Source: DATKYQ01 sp964640665 (GTDB taxonomy: Bacteria; Myxococcota; B64-G9). Taken from it: a DNA stretch of 64,000 nt. The stretch's first letter is position 1; each line of letters begins with the position of its first letter. The stretch spans positions 1 to 64,000 of the forward strand of contig CAZXHT010000016.1 of NCBI GenBank assembly GCA_964640665.1, read 5' to 3'. The position numbers were made by a program, and so were the translations under genes. This document shows, piece after piece, positions 27,095 through 36,600 of the stretch. The notes under the pieces are model-generated. The model was not told where the DNA came from. It worked only from the letters and a program-made list of their open reading frames with translations, and searched no databases.

Positions 27095-30000
27095 CTACGA
27101 TCGCCATTCATCTTCCCATTTTTTATAAATTGCATCGCGGACTCTTGTAGCGGCCCGGCCGTCGAGTTGGAAAAAGCGGGTTTCTAGTGCCTTACGCCTC
27201 GCGGCTGCCAGCTGCCCGGGTTCGGCCAGAGCCGCGCTGATTTTTTCTTCGAGGTTGTCGCCGGGACTAACCTGTAGGCCGACATCGAATAGATTTTTTT
27301 CCTCTTCGACCACCAGGCGCTCGTGATCCAAAAAGATTATCGGCCGATCGAACATCAGCCAGTCGTAACAAGTCGTCGATACATCGCCGAACATCAGTTG
27401 GCAGGGAGCCATAGCGTCGAGGACATTCAGGCAGTGCGCGATTCGAAAATGGGGATGGCGAACAACCATGGCCTGGGCGCGCTGCACCAGGCGCGCTTCG
27501 CATTCGTAGCTGAAGGGATGAAAGTGCAAAATGCATCTGAGATCGAGATTACCGGTTGCCTCAATAACGGGTTCGAGCCAGGCGTCGACCGAGTTGTGGC
27601 GTCCCCAGCCCGGCGCCCATAGCACCCAGCCCGGTTCGACCGGCCGAGCGGCGTAGTTGTGTTTGACGAACAAGTCGTGTTTGAGGTAGCCGGTCAACTG
27701 GCTGTTGGGGTTTTGATAGCGGGCCATATGGAAATGAGAGGCCACAGCCAGTAAATCGAATTCGCGGTTGATTTTGTGATGCACGAAACTCGGCTTGGGC
27801 TGCAGTTCCTGGCCGTAAGTCTTGTCCGAGTCGCCGTGGCCTATAAAAACAATCCGGCGGCGCGAGCCCGACCTGAGTTTATTGGGAGAAATACGCTGGC
27901 TGGTCGAGAGGACAACGTCGATACCGTATTCCGTCAAGGCAACCGGCAACTCTTTTTCATCGATCTGGATGACCTCGGCCTTTTCGGCCAAACGATTGGC
28001 TGCCCTGCTGCCGGTGGTGAAAACCGGCCCCGGCAGAACGTTGAGCATGGCTAAGACCGAGAAGACGTGCTGATAACCGGCTTCGATGACGTAGGCGCAA
28101 CGCGGGTGTTCGGGCCGCCCGCCAGGCAAACCGGCCAATTCGCTAACTTGCTTGTCAGCCTCGGCCGACTTTTCGATTAGCGTCCGCGACCAGGCCGGCA
28201 CCACAAAACTCGAGCTGACCGCGAAATCAAGCGTATCAGTTTCGATTTGAGACTCGAGTTCGCTAAAGCTGCAGGCCGGCCGGCATTTTTCAGCCATGTC
28301 TTGAAATGTCTTTCTGGTGTCAGCCGCGGCTTCAAAATGCATGTTGGCGGTTGTCCAGCCGTCGGCCACTATTTGCAGGGTTGGATTGGCGATATATTGC
28401 CGGCTGGTATCACTCGGTGCATAGCTTAGCGCCCGGGTCAGGCAGTTTTTTACGGCGCTGACCACCTGCTCAACCGAGATAAATTTCATGTTGCGCTGCC
28501 GCCGGGAGGCTCCGTCTTTTGAAAGAACCAGTTCGAAGAACGGGTGTACCGGCGCCCACTGCGCCGGCGCCGTCGGCCCGTAGAGCCCGACAGCCGGCAC
28601 ATCGCAGGCACAAGCCAAATGAGTGAAGCCCGAGTCGTTTCCAATGTGCAAAGTAGCGACCGAAATAATCCCGGCCAGTTCGAGCAGGGGCCTTTGATAG
28701 AGGGCCAATTCGCAATCGGGTTCCTGCTCGAGAATGGATTCGAGCAGCCTGTCCTCGCCCAGGCCGCTGATTAACACAATTTTGGCGCCGAGTTCATTGC
28801 GCAGGCGCCTGGCCAGCTTGCCAAAGCGCTCCGCCGGCCAGCGCTTTAAATCGCGTCCGGCGCCCGGTTGAAGCGTGATCACTAAATCGCGCGCGACGTC
28901 GATACCGGCCTGGGCCAGAAGATTTTTTGAATCGATCGAAACCTGGTCGGCAAATGACAAGCTCGGCCGATTGACCGCCACTTCCAGTTCGGCGCGCGTA
29001 AAAAATGAAAGCAGGTTTTCGTTGACCGATTGATAGGCATTGGCCTGTTTGGCCAGATCGATCCTTACCCAGCGTTGGCCGCAGATATCTCCCTGGTAAA
29101 AGCGCTCATAGTGGTTTCTCATGGCGACCGAGACTTCAACAATAAGATCGTGTTCGCCGGCGGCCGACTCGATATCGAATTCATCAGCGCCGGTAATTTT
29201 GGCCTGTATTTGGGATGCCAGAATATCAAGGTGATTGTCGGGCACTACCCATGTCAAATCCGCCAAGGCAGCCAAAGCCCCGGCCGTCGGCAAGAGGTTG
29301 ATTGAATCTCCCAAACCCATATGGTGGCACCACAGCAGGGGACGACTGAAAGTCGGCTTTGTCGGCGGGCCGACATTTTCATCCCCCGTCGATCCGAACT
29401 CGGTTAATTTGCGGCATATCGATTTCCAGGCATTTTCAACCTGGATCAAGTAGACTTCCGGTCGGCTTAAGTCTGTCGGGTAACTTCGGAAACCGACTCG
29501 CCTGTTGGTGTAGGCGTCTTTGCCGGCATGCAACATGGCCAGGGCATCCGCACCGAAGGGCAACGGGCGAGTCGGAAGGCATACCAGCGCCGAAGCCTGG
29601 TTCAACACTTCCTGGCGTTGCTCTCGGGTGAGTTTGTCCTGCTCGAGGCTGAGCCCCGCCGGACCAGCGGCCTTGATTTTCAGCGCAGAACCGCCGTAGG
29701 CAACTACCTGATCTGCAAGCGGCCTGGCTAAAGACAAAACGTGAATGGCATGGGCTTTTACGTTCGACCATTCGCCGGGGTCGTTGTCGCATAGAAAAGC
29801 CACATGCAGTTTTTTTTCAGGCGATTTGACTCCCGCAGGCTCTTTCAGCACCGGCAGCACCGGCGGCGGCGCCACTACTGTTTTTTCCATATAGGCTCCG
29901 ATGAAAGACTCGCTAATCGTGCGCTGCAGGGGCGAAGAATAGACAATCATAGAAGCTCGCCGGGCCAGTTGTCTATAGATCGCCAGGCGATCGGACTCTT

Positions 30001-30319
30001 GGCAGCCGGCTATTATTCCGCAATCGTGGCAACAGACAGTGCCCGGACCGCAAAATCCGTATTCATGCGGGATGTGCACCAGGGGTATTTTGCATCCCGA
30101 CAGCAGGCCGACCAGGCCGAGGTCGGAACCGGGCCGCAAGTCGCCCAGGCAGACTAGCGTGCTTTTTGACAGCGAATTACGCAAACCTTCAATATCGCTC
30201 GAGAGAACGAATTCGACTGTATTGCCAGACTTTTTGAGGTGTTCTGCCAGCCAGGCAAGTGTGCGTTCACCGAACCCGCCGATTTGAAGCGGAGTTGCGT
30301 TTACAATTGTTACCCGCAA
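27095..30319 (-). CDS. Three-module glycosyltransferase: GT-B, GT9 heptosyltransferase and CDP-glycerol-transferase-like
   Basis: 1074 residues from a TTG start (MRVTIVNATPLQIGGFGERT). Residues 1-310 resemble the N-lobe of a GT4-type GT-B enzyme, with a Cys cluster CGPGTVCCHDCGIIAGC. Residues about 325-640 are a complete GT9/heptosyltransferase module: HHMGLGDSINLLP, LQPGAGRDLKRWPAERF and HIGNDSGFTHLACACDVPAVGLYGPT (read in parts). Residues about 745-1070 resemble CDP-glycerol glycerophosphotransferases of the TagB/TagF type: GHGDSDKTYG, WAPGWGRHNS, LHFHPFSY and MFGDVSTTCYDWLMFDRPIIFL (read in parts). It may build a phosphoglycerol- or polyol-phosphate-bearing surface glycan. The start lies 16 bases after the mini Tat lipoprotein. 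No signal peptide; it likely acts at the cytoplasmic membrane face. Confidence 0.82.
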   Translation of the reverse strand: MRVTIVNATPLQIGGFGERTLAWLAEHLKKSGNTVEFVLSSDIEGLRNSLSKSTLVCLGDLRPGSDLGLVGLLSGCKIPLVHIPHEYGFCGPGTVCCHDCGIIAGCQESDRLAIYRQLARRASMIVYSSPLQRTISESFIGAYMEKTVVAPPPVLPVLKEPAGVKSPEKKLHVAFLCDNDPGEWSNVKAHAIHVLSLARPLADQVVAYGGSALKIKAAGPAGLSLEQDKLTREQRQEVLNQASALVCLPTRPLPFGADALAMLHAGKDAYTNRRVGFRSYPTDLSRPEVYLIQVENAWKSICRKLTEFGSTGDENVGPPTKPTFSRPLLWCHHMGLGDSINLLPTAGALAALADLTWVVPDNHLDILASQIQAKITGADEFDIESAAGEHDLIVEVSVAMRNHYERFYQGDICGQRWVRIDLAKQANAYQSVNENLLSFFTRAELEVAVNRPSLSFADQVSIDSKNLLAQAGIDVARDLVITLQPGAGRDLKRWPAERFGKLARRLRNELGAKIVLISGLGEDRLLESILEQEPDCELALYQRPLLELAGIISVATLHIGNDSGFTHLACACDVPAVGLYGPTAPAQWAPVHPFFELVLSKDGASRRQRNMKFISVEQVVSAVKNCLTRALSYAPSDTSRQYIANPTLQIVADGWTTANMHFEAAADTRKTFQDMAEKCRPACSFSELESQIETDTLDFAVSSSFVVPAWSRTLIEKSAEADKQVSELAGLPGGRPEHPRCAYVIEAGYQHVFSVLAMLNVLPGPVFTTGSRAANRLAEKAEVIQIDEKELPVALTEYGIDVVLSTSQRISPNKLRSGSRRRIVFIGHGDSDKTYGQELQPKPSFVHHKINREFDLLAVASHFHMARYQNPNSQLTGYLKHDLFVKHNYAARPVEPGWVLWAPGWGRHNSVDAWLEPVIEATGNLDLRCILHFHPFSYECEARLVQRAQAMVVRHPHFRIAHCLNVLDAMAPCQLMFGDVSTTCYDWLMFDRPIIFLDHERLVVEEEKNLFDVGLQVSPGDNLEEKISAALAEPGQLAAARRKALETRFFQLDGRAATRVRDAIYKKWEDEWRS

Positions 30320-30335
30320 AATAGACTGGAGCGAC

Positions 30336-30554
30336 TCAGGTCTCTACCGGAGTGTATCCGCGCGGGGACAATGTTCCCGATGATGCCGTATGATAACCGG
30401 CGTCGTCACCGTCGGACATGCCGCCGTCGTCGACCTGGTTGTTGTTGCCGCAATTGGAAAGCGCCGTGGCGGCTATTGCACCGGTTCCCAATGCTAACGT
30501 GATTTTACCGGTCGCTTTTAGAATATCTCTTCTGGTAAATTTCTTTTCAGTCAT
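30336..30554 (-). CDS. Mini Tat-signal lipoprotein, possibly a remnant
   Basis: 72 residues. The ATG lies 8 bases after AGAAAGGG. The N-terminus FTRRDILKATGKITLALGTG is a textbook twin-arginine signal. The following ATALSNCGNN contains a possible lipobox, leaving a mature peptide of only about 38 residues rich in Asp and Gly. Tat substrates are usually large cofactor proteins, so this is either a genuine tiny anchored peptide or the leader of a gene whose body was lost. It is upstream of the three-module glycosyltransferase and likely co-transcribed with it. Confidence 0.6.
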   Translation of the reverse strand: MTEKKFTRRDILKATGKITLALGTGAIAATALSNCGNNNQVDDGGMSDGDDAGYHTASSGTLSPRGYTPVET

Positions 30555-30814
30555 AATAAACCCTTTCTAAATACATTCCCAGATGAGTCGCCCCAAAATG
30601 TCGGTCCGTTCAAAAAGAATCAAAGAATCGAAGAAGAAGGAATTTTAAAAGGCCCTTTTTCCTGATACGACTATGGTCACTGACCTCCGGGGACCTCCGA
30701 GGTGTAAACAAAACACAAGCCCAGGTTTCTGTCAAGGCACAGGATCGCCAATTTGGCTGGTTTTACGCTAAGTTGAGGCGCACCACGACTGTTCTCCGTT
30801 TGGTGGGCTCACCG

Positions 30815-30841
30815 ATGTGTCTCAGAATCATTGAGACGCAT
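30815..30841. promoter_or_regulatory. Inverted repeat, possible operator
   Basis: ATGTGTCTCA and TGAGACGCAT are reverse complements except for one T-G position, with a 7-base centre. It lies about 55 bases upstream of the TTGACA box of the A2M cluster, a plausible regulator binding site. Confidence 0.35.
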
Positions 30842-30896
30842 GAAGGCTCAGTGATGAGGGCAATTGATGATGTTGCGAGCAGGGTTGCGTGGTCAA

Positions 30897-30926
30897 TTGA
30901 CACTAAAGAACCCCGGCTGATACGTT
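30897..30926 (+). promoter_or_regulatory. Candidate promoter of the A2M cluster
   Basis: A perfect TTGACA at 30897-30902 is followed after 18 bases by TACGTT, a weak -10. The ATG of the first cluster gene is at 30959, giving a leader of about 25 bases that includes TGGAGGTG. Confidence 0.4.
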
Positions 30927-30958
30927 TCTTCGCAACGCCTATAACCCTGGAGGTGATC

Positions 30959-32620
30959 ATGCGTCTGTCCGGGCGCTGGTTGATCGTTGGCATCGCACTC
31001 CTGTCGTTCTCTGCCTGCAAGTGCGGTAAAAAGGATAAGGCAGCCTCGGCCCCGGAACGGGTCGAGAAGGGGTATCTTTCTACCGTTTCCAAGCTGCCTG
31101 GCGCCAGCTTCGGCAGCCTGGCCGGGTTGATCCCTTCGGAAAGCGTGCTGGTTCTGCTGGCGGCCGACCTGCAGCCTGCGCTCTCCTGGCTGGGAAGCAA
31201 GGCCTGGTTCCGCGAGTTGGAGAAATCTCCGCCCATCCAGGACGCGCTTAGCAGCGGTTTGTTTTTACGGTTGTCCGGCCTGCGCCACCGGCTCGAGTCG
31301 GTCTCGGCCGTGCCGCTCGGTAAACTCGAGTTTAAAAAACTGCTTGGCACGCCCTCGGGACTTGCGCTGCGCAGGAGCAAAGACGGATTCGATATGCTGG
31401 TTGTCAAGCAGATCGACCTGAAGGTGCAGGCGCTCGACCGGCTGGCGGAGGTTCTCAACCAGATCACTCCGCGCAAGGGGGTGCTCGAGAGCCGAGAGGT
31501 CTTCGGCCTTCGACTGCGCGACCTTTCTCTTTCCGGGGGAGCGCATATCTATTACCTGCTTTTCGCAAACCTGTTGCTGGCATCGAACTCGGAGGAGTAC
31601 TTGCTCGAAGCCGCTGCGCTGGCCAGCGGCAAGCCCAAGGGAGCTTTGCTCGCGGACCAGCGGGTTGCGGGAGTGTTGGCCGAAAAGGGACAGGCGGGCG
31701 ACCTGGTAGCCTTGTTGAACCTTGAGCCGCTTTCGGATAACGGATATGTCTGGCTCAAGGGCGTTTTGCCCGGAAACCTGCTGGCATTCAGGTTCAGCTC
31801 CGGCCCGAAGGCACGCCTGCAGATCACGGCGCCTGGCGAAAAAAACAAATCGGGCGTCCCGGCCAAGGCGACGTTCGGAGCAGCCAAACTCGTGCCGCTC
31901 GACTCACGCGTCGTCATAGGGCTTGCGGATGCCCGGCTTAGCCAAATCTGGAAAGAGGCTCGCAAGCGAATGAAAAGCGCACCTGCCTTCGAGAAGCAGG
32001 CGGGGCTGGACATCGAGCGCGATCTGCTTGTCAACCTGTCCACACAGGTGACGGCCATCGTCGTGGGCGTCGACAGCGCTGGAAAACAACCGCTGCCGGT
32101 CGTGGCAGCGCTGTTCGAAACCAAGAATTCCGCCCGCGTCGAGGGCGCCATGGAAAAGCTTTTCGGCTATTCCTTCGGGCAGCCGCCGGCCAAGAAGGCG
32201 CTTGTGGGTAAATCCGACGTCGTCGTCCATGAATCGCCGCCAGGACACGGTTTCGCCCCGGCCTTTGCCGTCGTCGAAAACCGGCTGATCATCGGGAGCA
32301 GCGGCGATGCCGTGCGCAAGATTGCGGCGACGGCCATCGGTCAACAGCCATCCATCCGTGACCTGCCCGATTTTACGGACAAGCTGTCCGCCGGCGAGAC
32401 GCACTGTTTCCTGCTGGCTTACGCCGATTGCGGCCTGCTGTTCGATGACCTGGTGAAATTCTCCCGGGCCGCGGGCAAGCACTCTTCCCGCTTCGGCGCC
32501 GAGGACATCGAGGAGACCGTCGTTCCTTTCTTCGAAGCGCTCGGGAAGATTGGACGCCTCGGGGGGCGCATCGTCGTCGCCGAGGGCGGGGCACGGGGCA
32601 ACCTGGTGCCTCTTCAATGA
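30959..32620 (+). CDS. YfaA-like (DUF2138-type) lipoprotein, first gene of the A2M cluster
   Basis: 553 residues from the ATG at 30959 behind GGAGGTGA. MRLSGRWLIVGIALLSFSACKCG is a lipoprotein signal. The body has repeated patterns of solvent-exposed helices and strands (LIPSESVLVLLAADLQPALSW, VAVVENRLIIGSSGDAVRK-like blocks) found in large unknown-function lipoproteins. Placing it as the YfaA counterpart rests on its position directly before the DUF1175 gene and on similar length, since E. coli yfaA-yfaT-yfaS-yfaP have this order. Sequence similarity to YfaA could not be tested. Its stop overlaps the next ATG. Confidence 0.65.
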   Translation: MRLSGRWLIVGIALLSFSACKCGKKDKAASAPERVEKGYLSTVSKLPGASFGSLAGLIPSESVLVLLAADLQPALSWLGSKAWFRELEKSPPIQDALSSGLFLRLSGLRHRLESVSAVPLGKLEFKKLLGTPSGLALRRSKDGFDMLVVKQIDLKVQALDRLAEVLNQITPRKGVLESREVFGLRLRDLSLSGGAHIYYLLFANLLLASNSEEYLLEAAALASGKPKGALLADQRVAGVLAEKGQAGDLVALLNLEPLSDNGYVWLKGVLPGNLLAFRFSSGPKARLQITAPGEKNKSGVPAKATFGAAKLVPLDSRVVIGLADARLSQIWKEARKRMKSAPAFEKQAGLDIERDLLVNLSTQVTAIVVGVDSAGKQPLPVVAALFETKNSARVEGAMEKLFGYSFGQPPAKKALVGKSDVVVHESPPGHGFAPAFAVVENRLIIGSSGDAVRKIAATAIGQQPSIRDLPDFTDKLSAGETHCFLLAYADCGLLFDDLVKFSRAAGKHSSRFGAEDIEETVVPFFEALGKIGRLGGRIVVAEGGARGNLVPLQ

Positions 32621-33693
32621 AGCGCGCTCGGGAAATCTGGGCGCTCGCACTGGGAGCGCTGCTGATGCTGTTTGTCTTTGCCGCCAGCGTCATGCTTCCG
32701 GTGAAAAGAAGGCTGACACTTTTTCCAGACAGCTTGCCGGCCAACTCCGGCGCCGGCGCCAGGCTGGTCTGGTCGCGAACCAACGTCTACGGCAGCCCGG
32801 TTCCGTTCTTTCCCGAAACGATCCGCGTGGCCATTGTCCAGGGCGCAGACAGGGTAAAGTGTATCGGCCGCGCGTCGCGCACCGAGGGCCCGGCCCTTCT
32901 CGAGTTGGGCTTGCGCGCCGAGGGAGACCCCGGGGAGGTGATCCTGGCGATCGACGAGGGCGGCCGCACGACGGAGCGCAGGCTGCAGCTTGTGTCCCAC
33001 AACGGCGATCGCGACGGCGACGGTATCCCGGATCAGCTCGAGTTGAACGACGCTATGGACCGGCGTGCCTTCAGGTCTTGGTTTGTGGCCATCGCCGAGG
33101 CGCAGTTTTACAGACCGGATCCGCGTTGGGCCGAGATCCACCACGACTGCGCCGGTCTGATTCGCTTCGCCTATAAGGAAGCGCTGAGAAAGCACGATGC
33201 GAATTGGCTTTCCGGGGTGCCTTACCTGCACCAGGCAACTTCTGAGGACGTGCGACGCTATAACTACCCGCAAGTCCCTATCATCGGAGATCGACTCTTC
33301 AGGGTGAATGCCAGGCGCCCGGAGGCTCCGGGCGACGTCGAGCGAGACTTCTCCGCGGCCGCCTCCGCGCGCGCCCTTTGGGAATACAACACGGTTTTCG
33401 TTTCCAAGGACGTAAAAGACGCTCTTCCCGGCGATTTGCTGTTTTTCCGCGACCCGGACAGGCAGCCCGAGCCGATGCATTCAATGATTCTCCTCGATCG
33501 CTTCGACAGGCCGGGCGGCCCGCGGGTCGTCTATCACACCGGTCGCCTGGCTGCCAGCGACCCGGGAGAGGTGCGCCTGGTGGCGCTTAGTGCCCTGCGC
33601 GAACACAAGGACGATCGCTGGCGCGTGCGCTCGGACAATACTGGCTTTGAAGGTTTCTACCGTTGGAAGATCCTCGCTGGAGGCAGGCAATGA
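32617..33693 (+). CDS. yfaT: DUF1175 (YfaT-like) protein with NlpC/P60-like motifs
   Basis: 358 residues, ATG overlapping the previous stop. An N-terminal hydrophobic segment (residues 9-27) anchors or exports it. Residues 30-125 are an Ig-like or beta domain, followed by NGDRDGDGIPDQLELND, a calcium-loop-like stretch. The catalytic-looking part is IHHDCAGLIRFAYKEAL (Cys 178), GDLLFF (272-277), MHSMILL (His 288) and VVYHTG (His 307). This order parallels NlpC/P60 peptidoglycan hydrolases (DCSGL.., GDLVFF, HVGIY). The DUF1175 call rests on this pattern and on its place before an A2M gene. I infer a periplasmic murein amidase or endopeptidase; this is not established for the family. Confidence 0.75.
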   Translation: MKRAREIWALALGALLMLFVFAASVMLPVKRRLTLFPDSLPANSGAGARLVWSRTNVYGSPVPFFPETIRVAIVQGADRVKCIGRASRTEGPALLELGLRAEGDPGEVILAIDEGGRTTERRLQLVSHNGDRDGDGIPDQLELNDAMDRRAFRSWFVAIAEAQFYRPDPRWAEIHHDCAGLIRFAYKEALRKHDANWLSGVPYLHQATSEDVRRYNYPQVPIIGDRLFRVNARRPEAPGDVERDFSAAASARALWEYNTVFVSKDVKDALPGDLLFFRDPDRQPEPMHSMILLDRFDRPGGPRVVYHTGRLAASDPGEVRLVALSALREHKDDRWRVRSDNTGFEGFYRWKILAGGRQ

Positions 33694-36600
33694 GAAAAAA
33701 AGTCATGATCCCGTGCCAAGCGGCAGCCGTCTTGGTCGCCTTGTTAGGCATGTCGAGCGCGGCCGGCGCCGTGCAACCGAGATTTTACCTCTCGACCGAA
33801 CGTGTATTCTCGCCCGAAGAGAGCGATATTCATGTGCGCCTGGAGGCCAGGAGCCTGCCCTACGTGGACTTCCGGCTTTACCGCGTGCCCGATCCGCTGA
33901 AGTTCTTCGGACGCCGGGAGGACCTGCACCGGATCGAGATGAAAAACGCACCCGCGCGCATGAACAGCCTGGACGTACTCGGAGACCTGTGGCGCGACGG
34001 ATTGCAGGCAAGCATGCAACAGGTGCGGGAGGGATTTTCCGACAAGGCCCGTGCGGCAGGCCGGGATGCCTTCGGCGAGCAGGTGCAAGATTTGCAAAAA
34101 TCCATCGCCTCCGCGCCGGCGATGACGACCGTGGTGCCTTTCATTAAAGATCTCGATCTGGCAGACAGCTGGCGCGAAGAGATCCCGCCCGATTCACCAG
34201 AATGGGCCTACCTGGACGTGAAAATCAATACACGCCAACCAGGGGTGTACCTGGTCCAGGGCATCCACGGCAACGAGCTTGGTTATACCATGGTGATCAT
34301 CTCCAGAATGATCATTCTTACCCGGCAAAGCACCGACAAGATCCTGGTCTATGCCGTCGATCCCGACCTGGGCTCTCCCGTCGAGGACGCGGCGATCGTC
34401 GTCAAAAACGGCGACGACGAAATCGGCCGGGGCAAAACGGGCGCTGATGGGTTGTGGTCGAAAGACATCCCCCTGGAGCGCACCCTGGTTGTCTTCGCAA
34501 CTCGCGGCCAGGATTTCGCGCCGGCCGACCCAACCTACCATCCCGCCGGCCTCTTTGGACGCAAGGTTTATCTGACCACCGAGCGGCCGGTCTATCGATC
34601 GGGCCAGGCGGTCTTTTTCAAGGGAATCGTCCGCGGCTACGAGGACGAGAGCTACCGGATCGATCCCGACCTGAAACGGGCCAAGGTCAGCGTGCGCGAC
34701 CCGAACGGACAGGAGATCTACACCGACAGCCTGGCGATAGGAAAAAACGGATCCTTCGACGGCCGCTTCGAACTTTTCGACGGCGCCGCGAAGGGCACCT
34801 ACCAATTGATCTCCGAGGTCGGCGGCAAGGAGTACGGCGGAGAATTCAAGGTAAAAGCATACCGAAAGCCGGAGTACCGGGTGAAGCTGTCGACACCCAG
34901 AAAGGCCTACAAGAGCGGAGAAAAAGTGTCCGCGCGGGTTACGGCCAATTATTACTTCGGTCCGCCCGTACCGCGCGCCAAGGTCAAGGTGAGCGTCTTC
35001 CGGACCCGTTTCTATATTCCCTGGTGGATCGACGCGGACTATTCCTGGTACTACTCCGACGCCGAGTACCAGAGTACCATCCGCGAAACCATGATCGAGA
35101 AGGAAGGCCGGCTGGACAAGGACGGCCGCTTCGAATTCGACTTCGAGACCTTGCCCGAGAGCCTTGACTACACCTACGGGATCGAGGCGATCGTCACTGA
35201 CGCCTCCAACCAGGCGGTCAGTGGCCACGGTTCGGTGCGCGTCACCCGGGCCAAGTTCCGCCTGGCGCTGGAACCGCGGCAACTGTTGTTCAGCCCCGGC
35301 CAGCAGGCCCGGATTCGTCTTACCAGCACGGATTACGACAAGAACCCCGTCGCGGCCGACGTGGATGTCGAAGTCACGGCCACACTAGGCGGCGAGCCGT
35401 CCAAGGCCGTCAGCGAAAGGATCCTTTCGCGGCGCATCTCCACCGGGCCCAAGGGCGAGAACGTCATTTTATTCACGCCCGCCAAGGGAGGCAGCTACAA
35501 GGTGACTGCCAAGGCGGCCGACGAGCAAGGCCAGCGGATCGAGTGCAGCACCACGTTGTATGTGACCAGTAACGGCGGGGACATTCCCTATTCTCCCGAC
35601 GAACTGCGCATCATTGCCGACCGGCGCAGCTATAAAATTGGCGACAAGGCGCGCTTTCTGGTGCTAACGCCGCACGCCGACGCCAACTTGTTGTTCACCG
35701 TCGAAGGCGGACGCCTGTACCGCGCCGAGGCGGCGCCCGCACGGGGATTCTCGCGCGTTTTTGAGGTTAAGATTGCCGAGGCGCAGACACCCAACTTCAC
35801 AGTCAGGCTGGCGACGGTTTTCGATCATACGCTTTACGAGCGGCGCCTCGACGTGGTCGTGCCGCCCCGCCGGAAGCTTTTGTCCGTCGAAGTTCATGCC
35901 GATCGGAAGGTCGCCGAGCCCGGCGATGAGATTGGCTTCGAGGTGAGTGTGACCGACAACCTGGGGCGCCCGGTCGCGGGAGCGGACGTGGCCCTGGGAA
36001 TCGTTGACGAGGCAATCTACGGGATCAGCCCCGAACTCGCGGTGCCGATCTCGCAGTTCTTCTACCATCGCAAGCGCAACAACGTTCGTGCGCTGTGCTC
36101 TCTCGACTTCAGGTTCTACGGCTATGGACAAGACTCACGCGATCGCATGGCCGCGCTCACCATGCGCAGCCCCGTCGTGCCTGGTTCTTTCAAGGCCCTG
36201 GCCGCCAACCGGGTGCGTCGCAAGTTCAAAGATACACTCGCCTGGTACCCGCACCTGGTCACCAACGCCGAGGGCAAGGCCCGGACGAAGTTGAAGGCTC
36301 CCGACAACCTGACCACCTGGCGCGCCTCGGCGCGCGTCATCACCGCCGACACACGGGTGGGCCAGGGGGCCGGCAAGATGCTGGTCACCAAGCCGATCGT
36401 CGCGCGCCTGGCGGCCCCGACATTCCTGGTGGAGCGCGACCTGGCCACTATCGGGGTCTTGGTTCACAACTACACGGACAAGACCAGGACGTTTACGACC
36501 AGCTTGAAAACCGACGGGCACAAGTTGCGCATTTCAGGCGAGCCCGTCAAGTTGGAGGTCAAGCCCCGGGGCGTGGGATTGGCCAGTTTCCAGGCGCAGG

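Larger units (their letters stand above)
30555..30958. other. 404-base divergent control region
   Basis: It separates the minus-strand Tat-peptide/glycosyltransferase pair from the plus-strand A2M cluster. It includes an AT-rich tract (30640-30665), an imperfect 10-base inverted repeat (30815-30841) and a TTGACA box at 30897. CAATTGA occurs twice, at about 30861 and 30894. An open frame runs through from 30773 but has no ribosome binding site and looks non-coding before 30959. Confidence 0.5.

Noticed and set aside
34194..35282. 362-residue minus-strand open frame within the A2M gene
   Set aside because: Shadow of the A2M coding strand, whose domain motifs are unmistakable.
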